Of a DNA stretch of 49,350 nucleotides, positions 1-8,086 are shown piece after piece; positions within the stretch are counted from its first letter, which is position 1; every line of letters begins with the position of its first letter. Source of the stretch: CAMLHP01 sp035712285. GTDB taxonomy: Bacteria > Gemmatimonadota > Gemmatimonadetes > Gemmatimonadales > GWC2-71-9. The translations under genes were made by a program, and so were the position numbers. The notes under the pieces are model-generated. The model saw nothing but the letters and a program-made list of their open reading frames with translations. It was not told where the DNA came from and did not search any database. The DNA lies in assembly GCA_035712285.1 (NCBI GenBank), contig DASTBA010000076.1:1-49350 (forward strand), given 5' to 3'.

Positions 1-456
1 ACCTCGGAAGGCGGCGGCGTCTTCGTGTACCACAGTTTTCTTGGCGAAGGTGCGCTTCACGTGAGGGGTGCGGATCTGGCCTATCGCTTCGAACGTTCCG
101 AACGGCCGGAGGAACAGCGGCTGCTCGAGCTGTTCCGGACGGTACGGCCGCTGCTCGACAACTCCATTGTCGGACGGAGCCGGTGGACAGTGCATACGCT
201 GGCGGTGGATGCCACCCTGCCGGGCCGGTGGGGCAGTCTGCGCGCGGCACCATTCGCCGAACTGTCGCATGGCCGGGTCACGAGCCTCTCCCCGGCGGCC
301 TTCGACCCGGCGGCGTTTTACGGGCGAGACACCTTCTGGAGCGTGGCCATCGGTGTGCGCCTCGGCTGGGGCATGCGTCTCCATCGCATGGGCCGCTACG
401 GTGCGTCCGCTGATCCTCCGCGTCCCGGAGGCCTTGCAACCCACGATATGCAGTGA
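1..456 (+). CDS. C-terminal part of a probable outer-membrane beta-barrel protein
   Basis: The frame is open from the first base of the window to a TGA at 454-456, so the start lies outside; about 151 residues are visible. I do not recognise a catalytic motif. The last 35 residues alternate hydrophobic and polar residues (WSVAIGVRLGWGMRLHRMGR), like a closing outer-membrane beta strand, followed by a short polar tail. The next gene begins at 459, only two bases past this stop, so the two are probably co-transcribed. A surface or outer-membrane role is an inference from composition only. Confidence 0.5.
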   Translation, partial: TSEGGGVFVYHSFLGEGALHVRGADLAYRFERSERPEEQRLLELFRTVRPLLDNSIVGRSRWTVHTLAVDATLPGRWGSLRAAPFAELSHGRVTSLSPAAFDPAAFYGRDTFWSVAIGVRLGWGMRLHRMGRYGASADPPRPGGLATHDMQ

Positions 457-458
457 CC

Positions 459-1955
459 ATGCGCCGCACGATTCCCGCCCTGCTCGCCCTGGCCCTGGCT
501 GCCTGTGGCGATTCGACCAGCCCGGCTCATTCTGCCACCACGATCGCGGCCCTGGATGGCCTGAACCAGAGCGGCGAGGCCGCCGCGGCGCTTCCCGCGC
601 CCCTTCGCGTGAAGGTCACGGATGCCGCTGGCCAGCCGGCGGCGAATGTCGCCGTCACATGGACCGTCACCGGAGGTGGCGGGAGTATCTCGCCAGTCAC
701 CTCGCTCTCCGATGCTGATGGCATAGCCGGCGCGGTCTTCACGCTGGGACCGCAGGCCGGCGCCCAGTCGGCGCAGGCGGCGGTCGCGGGGCTGAGCGGC
801 TCGCCGGTCACCTTCGCGGCGACGGCGATCATGACCGGCGCATCGAGCATCCAGCTCGTCACTACGGTGCCGATCCCGCCCGACTACGGCATCCATGACA
901 CCTATGTCCGGGACGGGCTGGCCTTCGCCTTTGCCTGGAACACCGGTGTGCGGATCTACGACGTGGGCAACGGGCGGGCCGGTGGGAGCCCGGCGGCGCC
1001 GGTGCTCATCAGCGCGCTCGTGACCGACACCTCGGTGGATGGCGCGAGCCCGAGCGTCCACAACGGCTGGTGGTTCCACAACCCGGTGACGGGGGAGGCA
1101 CGCTATCTCTTCATCGGCCAGGAAGGACCGGGGTCCATCGGCGCGAGCAGCAGCGGGGACATCCACGTGGTGGATGTGTCCGACCTCGCCCATCCGGCGG
1201 AGGTCGCTTTTTTCCATCACGCGCCCGTGGACGGCCAGACCGCCGGGACCCACAATTTCTGGATGGACGAGCAGCACGCGATCCTCTACGCGGCGTACTA
1301 CAACGCCGGTGTGGTCGCGCTGGATGTGTCGGGAACGCTGTCCGGCGACCTGTCGAACCGGGTCATCGCCGAAATCCGGCCGGGCGGGGCGGGAAATACC
1401 TACACCTGGGGGGTGATGCTCGCGGCGGACGGTTCACTCTACGCCGCCGACATGCTGAGCGGCTTCTGGCATCTCCAGCTCAGCGGGGCACAGTTCACCG
1501 TGCTCGGCGGCGGCAACAACGTGAGCGACCGCTTCTCCTCCGACCTCTGGGTACACGGGACCGCCGGTTACAGCGGCACCTGGGGGACGCGCGGGACGAG
1601 CCCCGGCAATGAGGTGAAGGTCTGGGGCATCGGTGCAGCCATGCCGACGGCGGAGCCCGCCGTCACGATTCCTGACGTGGGGACCGTGAGTGATCTTCAG
1701 GTCACCGACGACGGCCGCTGGCTGATCGTGACCACCGAGTACGGGACCGGCGCGGGGCTATACCTCTACTCGCTGGCCCAGCCGCTCACGCCGGCCCTCG
1801 TGGATCACTACCTGGTCGCATCCGGTTCCGGCGGCCTGCACACCGGCACCATCGCCGTCATCAACGGCCGCACCTATGTGTTTGCGGCACGGGACCCGAA
1901 TCCCGGCGGTCCCGCGCTCATGATCTTCGACGTGACCGCCGCTATTGCCCCGTAG
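459..1955 (+). CDS. Exported lipoprotein with Big-1-like domain and LVIVD/propeller-type repeats
   Basis: 498 residues. The start is taken as ATG 459; GTG 453, which overlaps the upstream stop, is the alternative. The N terminus is a lipoprotein signal with lipobox LAAC (Cys16). Residues about 25-125 look like a bacterial Ig-like (Big-1) domain: VKVTDAAGQPAANVAVTW, then a GGSI loop and a DADGIAGAVFTLG segment. The rest reads as beta-propeller blades of the LVIVD kind (IHVVDVSDLAHPAEVAFF, GVVALDVSGTL, MIFDVTAAI). Such proteins are usually surface-anchored binding or adhesion proteins of unknown ligand. The last 14 bases overlap tail to tail with the M1 peptidase gene on the other strand. Confidence 0.7.
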   Translation: MRRTIPALLALALAACGDSTSPAHSATTIAALDGLNQSGEAAAALPAPLRVKVTDAAGQPAANVAVTWTVTGGGGSISPVTSLSDADGIAGAVFTLGPQAGAQSAQAAVAGLSGSPVTFAATAIMTGASSIQLVTTVPIPPDYGIHDTYVRDGLAFAFAWNTGVRIYDVGNGRAGGSPAAPVLISALVTDTSVDGASPSVHNGWWFHNPVTGEARYLFIGQEGPGSIGASSSGDIHVVDVSDLAHPAEVAFFHHAPVDGQTAGTHNFWMDEQHAILYAAYYNAGVVALDVSGTLSGDLSNRVIAEIRPGGAGNTYTWGVMLAADGSLYAADMLSGFWHLQLSGAQFTVLGGGNNVSDRFSSDLWVHGTAGYSGTWGTRGTSPGNEVKVWGIGAAMPTAEPAVTIPDVGTVSDLQVTDDGRWLIVTTEYGTGAGLYLYSLAQPLTPALVDHYLVASGSGGLHTGTIAVINGRTYVFAARDPNPGGPALMIFDVTAAIAP

Positions 1956-3903
1956 TCCAGGTGTCGTTGCGCGGGTTCAGGTCCTTGAACCAGCTGCCGG
2001 CCCAGAGCTGCGCCTTGATCACCGGCTTCGGCGTGGTCGTTTCGGCCACGGCGGAATCCCCGAAATACCAGACGTCCACCGGCAGCGAGACCACCTGCGT
2101 CGTGCTGTCGGCGAGCGTCAGGGTGACTTTCACGGGCATCACCTGCTGCCCGACGTTCTTCACCGTGATGCTGACGGCGTTGCCACCGGCTGAATCGGCC
2201 TTCTGCGTGACGCCCGCGATCGCCTGGTCCAGCGCGTCGGTCGAGTAGAACCAGCCCCGCCAGAACCAGCTCAGGTCACGGCCGGACATGTCCTCCATGG
2301 TGCGGAAGAAATCGTCCGGCGTGGGGTGCTTGAACGCCCAGCGCCGCGTGTACTCGGCGAAGGCCTTGTCGAACACCTCCGGCCCCAGCACCTGGTTCCG
2401 GAGCGCCAGCAGGGCGATGGACGGCTTCACGTACGCCAGCTCGCCCAGGTTGTTGTCGTTGCGATAGCGATTGGCCGCGGTCATGATCGGCTGGGCGGTC
2501 GGCTCCTGATCCGCCGTCATCACGAACCGCTCCTCGCCCAGGCGCCGCAATGCGTCATTCCGCTTGAAGTAATCCTCTTCCGAGAATGTGTTGATGAAGG
2601 TGTTGAAGCCTTCGTCCATCCAGGCGTAGAGCCGCTCGTTCGAGCCCACCACCATCGGATACCACATGTGCCCGATCTCGTGGGTCACGACCGCATAGAG
2701 CTCCTCCCGCGAGTCGTTGCGGGACTCCATCGCCAGCATCGGGTACTCCATGCCCGAGACCGGCCCCTCCACCGCCGAGATCTGCGGATAGGGATACGGC
2801 AGCCAGTGCTCGCTGTATTCCTTGATCGAGAACGCCGCCATCTTCGACGCCTCCTGCCACAGCTCCTTCGCCGAGGGGCGATAGTACGCAAAGGCGTAGT
2901 GGCCGTCGTAGCCCTGGGCGTCCCAGATGTATTCCGGCGAGGTGGCCCAGGCAACATCGCGCACGTTCTTCGCCGAGAACCGCCATGTGCTGGTGCCGGT
3001 GCGCGCCGGGCGCGCCGAACCATCCGCGAGCTCGGCCTCGGTGACGATGTGCACCGTGGTGTCGCTGGTGCGGGCCGCGGCCAGGCGGGCGCGCTGGCGC
3101 GGCGTCAGCACCTCGAGCGGATTGGCGACCATGCCGGTGCCGGCGACGATATAACCGGCGGGTACCGTCACGGCGTAATCGAAGTCGCCGTATTCGAGAT
3201 AGAACTCTCCCTGGCCCTGGTACTGGTCGGTGTTCCAGCCCCTGATGTCATCGTAGACCGCCAGCCGGGGATACCACTGCGCCAGCTCGTAGAGCGAGCC
3301 GTCCCGGCCCATGCGGTCCGCCCCATGCTCCGGAATGTTGAAGGCGAAGTCGAGGGAGATCACGGTCGTGGCGCCCGGGGCGAGCGGCGTGGCGAGCTCC
3401 ACGAACATCATCGTGTCGTCCACGCGGCCCTTGAGCGGCTTGGCCGCGATACGGGCCCGGGCACCGGCGCGGGCCGGCGCCGACTGGGTCATGTCGGACA
3501 CCACGAACCCGCCATCGAAGCCGGCCCCGCCGAAGCGCGACTCAGCCGGAAAGAGCTTCGAGCCGACGCTGCCCGGCTTGAAGAGGTTCTGGTCCAGCTG
3601 GACATACAAATGATCGAGCGTGAGGGGCGAATGGTTGGTGTAGGTGATGCGCTCGTGCCCGGTGAGTCGCTTGGCCGCCGTGTCCAGGGTGGCGGTGATG
3701 CTGTAGGACACGCGCTGCTGCCAGTACCTCGGTCCCGGCCGCCCATCGGCGGTACGGATGTCATTGCCTGGCCGAAGGGGGAGTGGGGAAAAGATGCCGG
3801 TATCGAGAACTGCGGGCTGGATGGTCGGGGCGGCGGGTGGTTGCTGGGCGGCCAGGGCGGATGCAAGGCCGAGGGCGATTCCTGCAATGAGGAGGCTTCT
3901 CAT
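1942..3903 (-). CDS. Exported M1-family zinc metallopeptidase
   Basis: 653 residues from ATG 3903, chosen because a signal peptide starts there (MRSLLIAGIALGLASALAAQ) and a GAAGGATG ribosome site lies just upstream; an in-frame ATG at 3933 lacks both. The zinc site HEIGH (about residues 408-412) is followed 18 residues later by the third ligand Glu in MDEGFNTF (about 431). GMEYP (about 384-388) stands for the family's GxMEN exopeptidase loop. An N-terminal beta-sandwich precedes the catalytic domain. Members cleave N-terminal residues from peptides; this one should act in the periplasm or outside the cell. It lies downstream of dcd on the same strand with a small hairpin between. The substrate is not predictable. 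Confidence 0.88.
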   Translation of the reverse strand: MRSLLIAGIALGLASALAAQQPPAAPTIQPAVLDTGIFSPLPLRPGNDIRTADGRPGPRYWQQRVSYSITATLDTAAKRLTGHERITYTNHSPLTLDHLYVQLDQNLFKPGSVGSKLFPAESRFGGAGFDGGFVVSDMTQSAPARAGARARIAAKPLKGRVDDTMMFVELATPLAPGATTVISLDFAFNIPEHGADRMGRDGSLYELAQWYPRLAVYDDIRGWNTDQYQGQGEFYLEYGDFDYAVTVPAGYIVAGTGMVANPLEVLTPRQRARLAAARTSDTTVHIVTEAELADGSARPARTGTSTWRFSAKNVRDVAWATSPEYIWDAQGYDGHYAFAYYRPSAKELWQEASKMAAFSIKEYSEHWLPYPYPQISAVEGPVSGMEYPMLAMESRNDSREELYAVVTHEIGHMWYPMVVGSNERLYAWMDEGFNTFINTFSEEDYFKRNDALRRLGEERFVMTADQEPTAQPIMTAANRYRNDNNLGELAYVKPSIALLALRNQVLGPEVFDKAFAEYTRRWAFKHPTPDDFFRTMEDMSGRDLSWFWRGWFYSTDALDQAIAGVTQKADSAGGNAVSITVKNVGQQVMPVKVTLTLADSTTQVVSLPVDVWYFGDSAVAETTTPKPVIKAQLWAGSWFKDLNPRNDTWTTGQ

Positions 3904-3924
3904 ACATCCTTCGGTTGAATAGTG

Positions 3925-3940
3925 CCCGGCCAATGCCGGG
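3925..3940. terminator. Short GC hairpin between dcd and the M1 peptidase gene
   Basis: CCCGGC, loop CAAT, GCCGGG: a perfect 6-bp stem with a tetraloop just downstream of dcd and 22 bases before the peptidase start on the minus strand. There is no T tract after it, so it may attenuate or stabilise rather than terminate. Confidence 0.35.
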
Positions 3941-3952
3941 GATAATGGTTCG

Positions 3953-4531
3953 TCAGAGCCGCGGCAGGGTCACACCCTGCTGACCCTGATACTTGCCGTT
4001 CTTGTCCCGGTAGCTGACTTCGCAGATATCGTCATCGTCTGCCTCGAAGAACAGGACCTGGCAGATGCCCTCGTTGGCGTAGATCCGGGCGGGCAGGGGC
4101 GTGGTGTTGCTGATTTCGAGGGTGACATGCCCTTCCCACTCCGGCTCGAACGGGGTGACATTGGTGATGATGCCGCAGCGGGCGTAGGTGGACTTGCCCA
4201 CGCAAATGGTGAGCACATTTCTCGGAATTCGGAAATACTCCACCGAGCGGGCCAGGGCAAAGCTGTTCGGGGGGACGATGCAGATCTCACCCTCGAACTC
4301 GACGAAGCTCCGGGCATCGAATTCCTTCGGGTCCACCACGGCCGAAAGCACGTTGGTGAAGATCTTGAACTCCGGCGCCACGCGCATGTCGTAGCCGTAG
4401 GAGGACACCCCGTAGGAGATCACCCGGCGCCCGCGCGCGTCCACGTCGCGGACCTGGCGCTCCGTAAAAGGCTCGATCATGCCCTGTTCCCGGGCCATGC
4501 GGCGGATCCAGCGGTCGGACTTGATGGACAT
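3953..4531 (-). CDS. dcd: dCTP deaminase
   Basis: 192 residues, full length for the short dCTP deaminase family. It deaminates dCTP to dUTP, feeding dTMP synthesis in the cytoplasm. The phosphate-binding and catalytic region is clear: GKSTYARCG (residues 112-120) and the catalytic Glu in VTLEIS (Glu139), followed by a Gly/Gln-rich C-terminal lid (KYQGQQG). The ATG start at 4531 is the only good one. The gene is divergent from nuoA across a 157-base region. A reverse-strand TATATT at 4580-4585 could be its -10 element, but no convincing -35 is seen. Whether the enzyme is mono- or bifunctional (dCTP deaminase/dUTPase) cannot be decided here. Confidence 0.93.
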   Translation of the reverse strand: MSIKSDRWIRRMAREQGMIEPFTERQVRDVDARGRRVISYGVSSYGYDMRVAPEFKIFTNVLSAVVDPKEFDARSFVEFEGEICIVPPNSFALARSVEYFRIPRNVLTICVGKSTYARCGIITNVTPFEPEWEGHVTLEISNTTPLPARIYANEGICQVLFFEADDDDICEVSYRDKNGKYQGQQGVTLPRL

Positions 4532-4622
4532 GCGGTCCCTCGGCGTGGGTGCGGACCGGGTGCGGCGCGATCGGCGCGCAATATAGCCGGTCCGGTAACG
4601 GTATGTGACGTTGGCGCTTGGG

Positions 4623-4651
4623 TTGTATCAGTCCGGAGCCCGGGTTAGATT
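4623..4651 (+). promoter_or_regulatory. Predicted promoter of the nuo operon
   Basis: TTGTAT (4623-4628), a 17-base spacer, then TAGATT (4646-4651). Transcription would begin near 4658, giving a leader of about 31 bases before nuoA. It shares exact spacing and the TAnnTT -10 form with three other promoters in this window (23413, 26863, 42250). Confidence 0.5.
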
Positions 4652-4662
4652 CACGTCGCTCC

Positions 4663-4680
4663 TTGTGAAAATTCTCACGA
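4663..4680. promoter_or_regulatory. CRP/FNR-family-like operator in the nuo leader
   Basis: TTGTGA-N6-TCACGA, matching the CRP-type consensus TGTGA-N6-TCACA at nine of ten half-site positions. The central bases AAATTC make an imperfect 14-bp dyad (GTGA.AATT.TCAC). It lies just downstream of the predicted start site and 9 bases before the nuoA ATG, where a bound regulator would be expected to repress. Confidence 0.4.
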
Positions 4681-4688
4681 ACGGGCCC

Positions 4689-5054
4689 ATGCTTCAGCCT
4701 TATATCCCCATTCTGCTGCTAATTGCGTTCGTGGTGGCCAATGCAGTGCTGATGCTTGGCCTCTCCCACGTGCTGCAATGGTCCCGCCCCACAGCGGTGA
4801 AGCAGGCGCCCTATGAATCGGGCATGCCGGTGCTGGGCGATGCCCGGGAGCGGTTTTCCGTCAAGTTCTATCTCGTCGCCATGCTGTTCATCATCTTCGA
4901 CATCGAAACCGTCTTCATGATTCCGTGGGCGGTGGCGTTCCAGCAGCTGCGGCAGATGTCCGGTCTGCTGATCGTCGAGATGCTGGTCTTCGTGCTCATC
5001 CTCGGGGTGGGCTACATCTACGTCTGGAAGCGGGGTGCGCTCGAATGGGATTGA
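4689..5054 (+). CDS. nuoA: NADH-quinone oxidoreductase subunit A
   Basis: 121 residues, first gene of the complex I operon. NuoA is a small three-helix membrane subunit at the junction of the peripheral and membrane arms. Hydrophobic helices are near residues 5-27, 60-80 and 88-110. The family motif YESGMP is present at the start of the conserved loop, and FIIFDIETVF follows. ATG 4689 fits the usual length; the in-frame ATG at 4605 would add 28 atypical residues and run through the predicted promoter. The 3' end overlaps nuoB by 10 bases. Confidence 0.95.
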   Translation: MLQPYIPILLLIAFVVANAVLMLGLSHVLQWSRPTAVKQAPYESGMPVLGDARERFSVKFYLVAMLFIIFDIETVFMIPWAVAFQQLRQMSGLLIVEMLVFVLILGVGYIYVWKRGALEWD

Positions 5055-5665
5055 CTGTCCCCGAGCCGGCCGGGACCGGCGCCCGCATGTCGCTGGCCTC
5101 GCCCAACTGGATCACGACCCGGCTCGATTTCCTGACCAACTGGGCTCGCGCCAACTCGCTCTGGCCCATGCCGTTCGGCACCGCCTGCTGCGCCATCGAG
5201 TTCATGGCCACGGCGGCCAGCCGGTTCGACATCGCGCGCTTCGGCATGGAGCGGCAGAGCTTCTCTCCCCGGCAGGCGGACGTGCTCATCTGCGCCGGCC
5301 GGCTGCCGTTCAAGCTGGCCCCGGTGATCCGCCGGATCTGGGACCAGATGCCCCAGCCCAAGTGGGCCATCTCCATGGGGGCCTGCGCCTCGTCCGGCGG
5401 CATCTTCGACAACTACGCGATGGTGCAGGGCATCGACACGATCATTCCGGTGGACGTCTACGTGCCCGGATGCCCGCCCCGGCCCGAGGGGCTCATCTAC
5501 GGCATCATGCTGCTCCAGAAGAAGATCAAGGGCGAGTCCATCGTGGACCCGACCCTTCGCGACGAGCAGCTCGTGGGCCCCGACGGGCTCTTCCTTCCGC
5601 CCGGGCGGATTGACGAATTGTCGGAGCCCTTCGGCAATTCCGTCTCGCAGACCCGGTCGTCATGA
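5045..5665 (+). CDS. nuoB: NADH-quinone oxidoreductase subunit B (N2 cluster)
   Basis: 206 residues. NuoB binds the terminal [4Fe-4S] cluster N2 that passes electrons to menaquinone. The ligands are visible: the tandem Cys48-Cys49 in GTACCAIEF, Cys114 in MGACASSGG, and Cys143 in PGCPPRPEG. ATG 5045 lies inside the end of nuoA and gives normal length; the frame is open further upstream but only as shadow of nuoA. The stop overlaps the nuoC start (ATGA). Confidence 0.97.
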   Translation: MGLTVPEPAGTGARMSLASPNWITTRLDFLTNWARANSLWPMPFGTACCAIEFMATAASRFDIARFGMERQSFSPRQADVLICAGRLPFKLAPVIRRIWDQMPQPKWAISMGACASSGGIFDNYAMVQGIDTIIPVDVYVPGCPPRPEGLIYGIMLLQKKIKGESIVDPTLRDEQLVGPDGLFLPPGRIDELSEPFGNSVSQTRSS

Positions 5666-6294
5666 GCGCGCCTCTCGCGACCCAGCCGTCGTCTTCCGCC
5701 GCGGCCCTCCGCTCGGCGTTCGGCGACGCCGTCGAGCGGGTCGAGGTGTCCTGCGGCGACACCATCGTCTATGTCCGGAACGACAAGGCCCATGAGATCC
5801 TCGCCTGGCTCAGGGACACCCCGTCCGAGCGGTACGACTATCTCACGGATGTGACCGCGGTGGACTACCGCGATCCCGAGCGGCCGCTCGAGGTGGTCTA
5901 CCAGCTGCGCTCGCTGGAGCGGAAGGCGGACCTGCGCGTCAAGATCGCGCTCGATCGCGATCGCGACATGCGGGTGGCCAGTGTGTGGGACCTCTGGAAG
6001 GGCTCCGACTGGCTGGAGCGCGAGACCTACGACATGTTCGGCGTGCGCTTCGACGGCCATCCCGACCTGCGCCGCATCCTCATGTGGGAGACCTACGCCG
6101 AGGGCTATCCGCTCCGGAAGGACTTCCCGCTGCGCGGGCACTTCAACCGCGCGGAACAGACCCGCCAGGCGCTGGCGGCGAACCCCGAGGCGCACTACTC
6201 GCTGGAGGAACTCTCCATCGCCGAGGCGTTCGGGGAGCTGCCGGCCGACATGCAGGAACGGCTCGCCCGCGGCGAGCGGGGGTTCCTCAAGTGA
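5662..6294 (+). CDS. nuoC: NADH-quinone oxidoreductase subunit C
   Basis: 210 residues, the 30-kDa subunit of the peripheral arm, here separate from NuoD (fused in E. coli). Typical segments are YDYLTDVTAVDY, the signature block around ERETYDMFGVRFDGHPDLRR, and the GYPLRKDFPLRG end block. The C-terminal 40 residues after the core are a charged, probably flexible tail. It overlaps both neighbours by 4 bases, indicating translational coupling. Confidence 0.96.
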   Translation: MSAPLATQPSSSAAALRSAFGDAVERVEVSCGDTIVYVRNDKAHEILAWLRDTPSERYDYLTDVTAVDYRDPERPLEVVYQLRSLERKADLRVKIALDRDRDMRVASVWDLWKGSDWLERETYDMFGVRFDGHPDLRRILMWETYAEGYPLRKDFPLRGHFNRAEQTRQALAANPEAHYSLEELSIAEAFGELPADMQERLARGERGFLK

Positions 6295-7580
6295 GCGGCA
6301 CGCGCACGGTGGAGCTGTCGCTGGCCACTCCCACGCTGGACCGGGAGGGGCGGGTGCGGAAGGTGGCGCTCGGGCTGGCCGGTGGGGACACCAGCGGCTA
6401 CGACGAGGAGTTCGGCGCCGAGCACCTGCTCGTCAACATCGGCCCGCAGCACCCGGCGACACACGGCGTGCTCCGGCTGGTGCTCGAGCTCGAGGGCGAG
6501 ACCGTCCGGCGCTGCATCCCGCACATCGGCTACCTGCACTCCGGCTTCGAGAAGCTGGGCGAGTACCGCACCTACAACCAGATCATCCCGCTCACCGACC
6601 GGACCGATTACCTCTCGCCGATGGCCAACAACGTCTGCCTGGCGCTGGCGGCCGAGAAGCTGATGGGGATCGAGATCACCGAGCGGTGCCAGGTGCTCAG
6701 GGTCATCGCCTGCGAGATGAGCCGCATCATCTCGCACCTGGTCTGGATCGGCACCACCGGAATCGATCTCGGGGCCTTCACGCCCTTCCTGTGGAGCTTC
6801 CAGGAGCGGGAGCGGATCTACAACCTGCAGGAAGCGTGGACCGGTGCCCGGCTCACCACCAGTCTCACGCGGGTCGGCGGCCTGATGGCGGACGTGCCGG
6901 CGGGCTGGGAGGACGGGCTCCGCGAGTTCTGCCGCACCTTCCCGACGACGCTGGCCGAAGTGGACACGATGTTCACCCGCAACGCCATCTGGTGCGGGCG
7001 AACCCAGGACGTCGGCGTGATGGGCCGCGAGGACGCCATCAACTACTCGCTGAGCGGGCCGATGCTCCGGGCCAGCGGCGTGGACTACGACGTCCGCAAG
7101 GATCGTCCGTACCTGGGGTACGAGACGTACGATTTCGACGTGCCGGTGGGGGAGCACGGCGACATCTACGACCGCTATCGCGTCCGGCTGGAGGAGATGT
7201 TCCAGTCCACCCGGATCCTGGCCCAGGCGGTGGAGCGGCTGAAGCCCGGGCCGATCAACGTCAGCGACCCTCGTATCATCCTGCCGCCCAAGTCCCGCGC
7301 CATGGGCGACATGGAGGCGATGATCTACCACTTCAAGCAGGTGATGGAAGGGGTCAAGGCGCCGGTGGGCGAGGCGTACATGGGCGTCGAGAATCCCAAG
7401 GGCGAGCTGGGCTACTACTTCGTCTCCGACGGCACCGCCAAGCCGGTGCGCTGGCGCATCCGGCCGCCGTCGTTCCTGAACCTGGCGGCGCTGCCCAGGC
7501 TCTGCGAGGGCGCGCTGCTGTCCGACGTGATTGCCATCAATGCGAGCGTGGACATCGTGATGGGAGAGATTGACCGATGA
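6291..7580 (+). CDS. nuoD: NADH-quinone oxidoreductase subunit D
   Basis: 429 residues from GTG 6291, which overlaps the nuoC stop (GTGA). NuoD is the 49-kDa subunit that, with NuoB, forms the quinone-binding cavity. The hallmark GPQHPATHGVLRL and IGYLHSGFEKLGE blocks and the Arg-rich C-terminal RWRIRPPSFLNL are present. About 40 residues precede the core, more than in many homologues, but the GTG is the first start after the upstream stop region and keeps the 4-base overlap seen throughout the operon. Confidence 0.96.
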   Translation: MSGTRTVELSLATPTLDREGRVRKVALGLAGGDTSGYDEEFGAEHLLVNIGPQHPATHGVLRLVLELEGETVRRCIPHIGYLHSGFEKLGEYRTYNQIIPLTDRTDYLSPMANNVCLALAAEKLMGIEITERCQVLRVIACEMSRIISHLVWIGTTGIDLGAFTPFLWSFQERERIYNLQEAWTGARLTTSLTRVGGLMADVPAGWEDGLREFCRTFPTTLAEVDTMFTRNAIWCGRTQDVGVMGREDAINYSLSGPMLRASGVDYDVRKDRPYLGYETYDFDVPVGEHGDIYDRYRVRLEEMFQSTRILAQAVERLKPGPINVSDPRIILPPKSRAMGDMEAMIYHFKQVMEGVKAPVGEAYMGVENPKGELGYYFVSDGTAKPVRWRIRPPSFLNLAALPRLCEGALLSDVIAINASVDIVMGEIDR

Positions 7581-8086
7581 GCGCCGCCGCGCTGCATGCC
7601 GACGAGGCGTACCAGCCGGTGTTCACCGGCGAGACCCTGGCGGCGCTGGAACGGAAATTCGCCGAATATCCCACGAAGCAGGCGCTGCTGCTTTCCGCGC
7701 TCTGGATGGTGCAGGAACGGCGAGGATGGGTCAGCGAGCCCGCCATCCATGAAGTCGCCGGGGTGCTCGGGCTCACGCCGGCCCATGTTCGTGGAGTGGT
7801 GACCTTCTATACCATGTACCACACCCACCCGGTGGGGCGCCACTTCATCCAGGTGTGCACCACGTCGCCGTGCGGGCTCTGCGGCGCGGAAGAGACCATG
7901 AAGGCGCTGCTCCAGCACACCGGCTGCGGCGAACCGGGCGCCACCAGCCCCGACGGGCGCTTCACGGTGGTCGAGGTCGAATGCCTCGGCGCCTGCGGCT
8001 TTGCGACGCCGGTCATGATCAACGATGACTTCATCGAGAGCGTGACCCCGGAGAAGGTGCCGGCCCTCCTCGAGGGGTACCGGTAA
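7577..8086 (+). CDS. nuoE: NADH-quinone oxidoreductase subunit E (N1a cluster)
   Basis: 169 residues, the thioredoxin-fold 24-kDa subunit holding the [2Fe-2S] cluster N1a. The ligands are Cys94 and Cys99 (VCTTSPC) and Cys136 and Cys140 (CLGAC). The helical N-terminal domain with PTKQALLLSALWMVQE is typical. It overlaps nuoD by 4 bases and nuoF by 1 base. Confidence 0.96.
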   Translation: MSAAALHADEAYQPVFTGETLAALERKFAEYPTKQALLLSALWMVQERRGWVSEPAIHEVAGVLGLTPAHVRGVVTFYTMYHTHPVGRHFIQVCTTSPCGLCGAEETMKALLQHTGCGEPGATSPDGRFTVVEVECLGACGFATPVMINDDFIESVTPEKVPALLEGYR

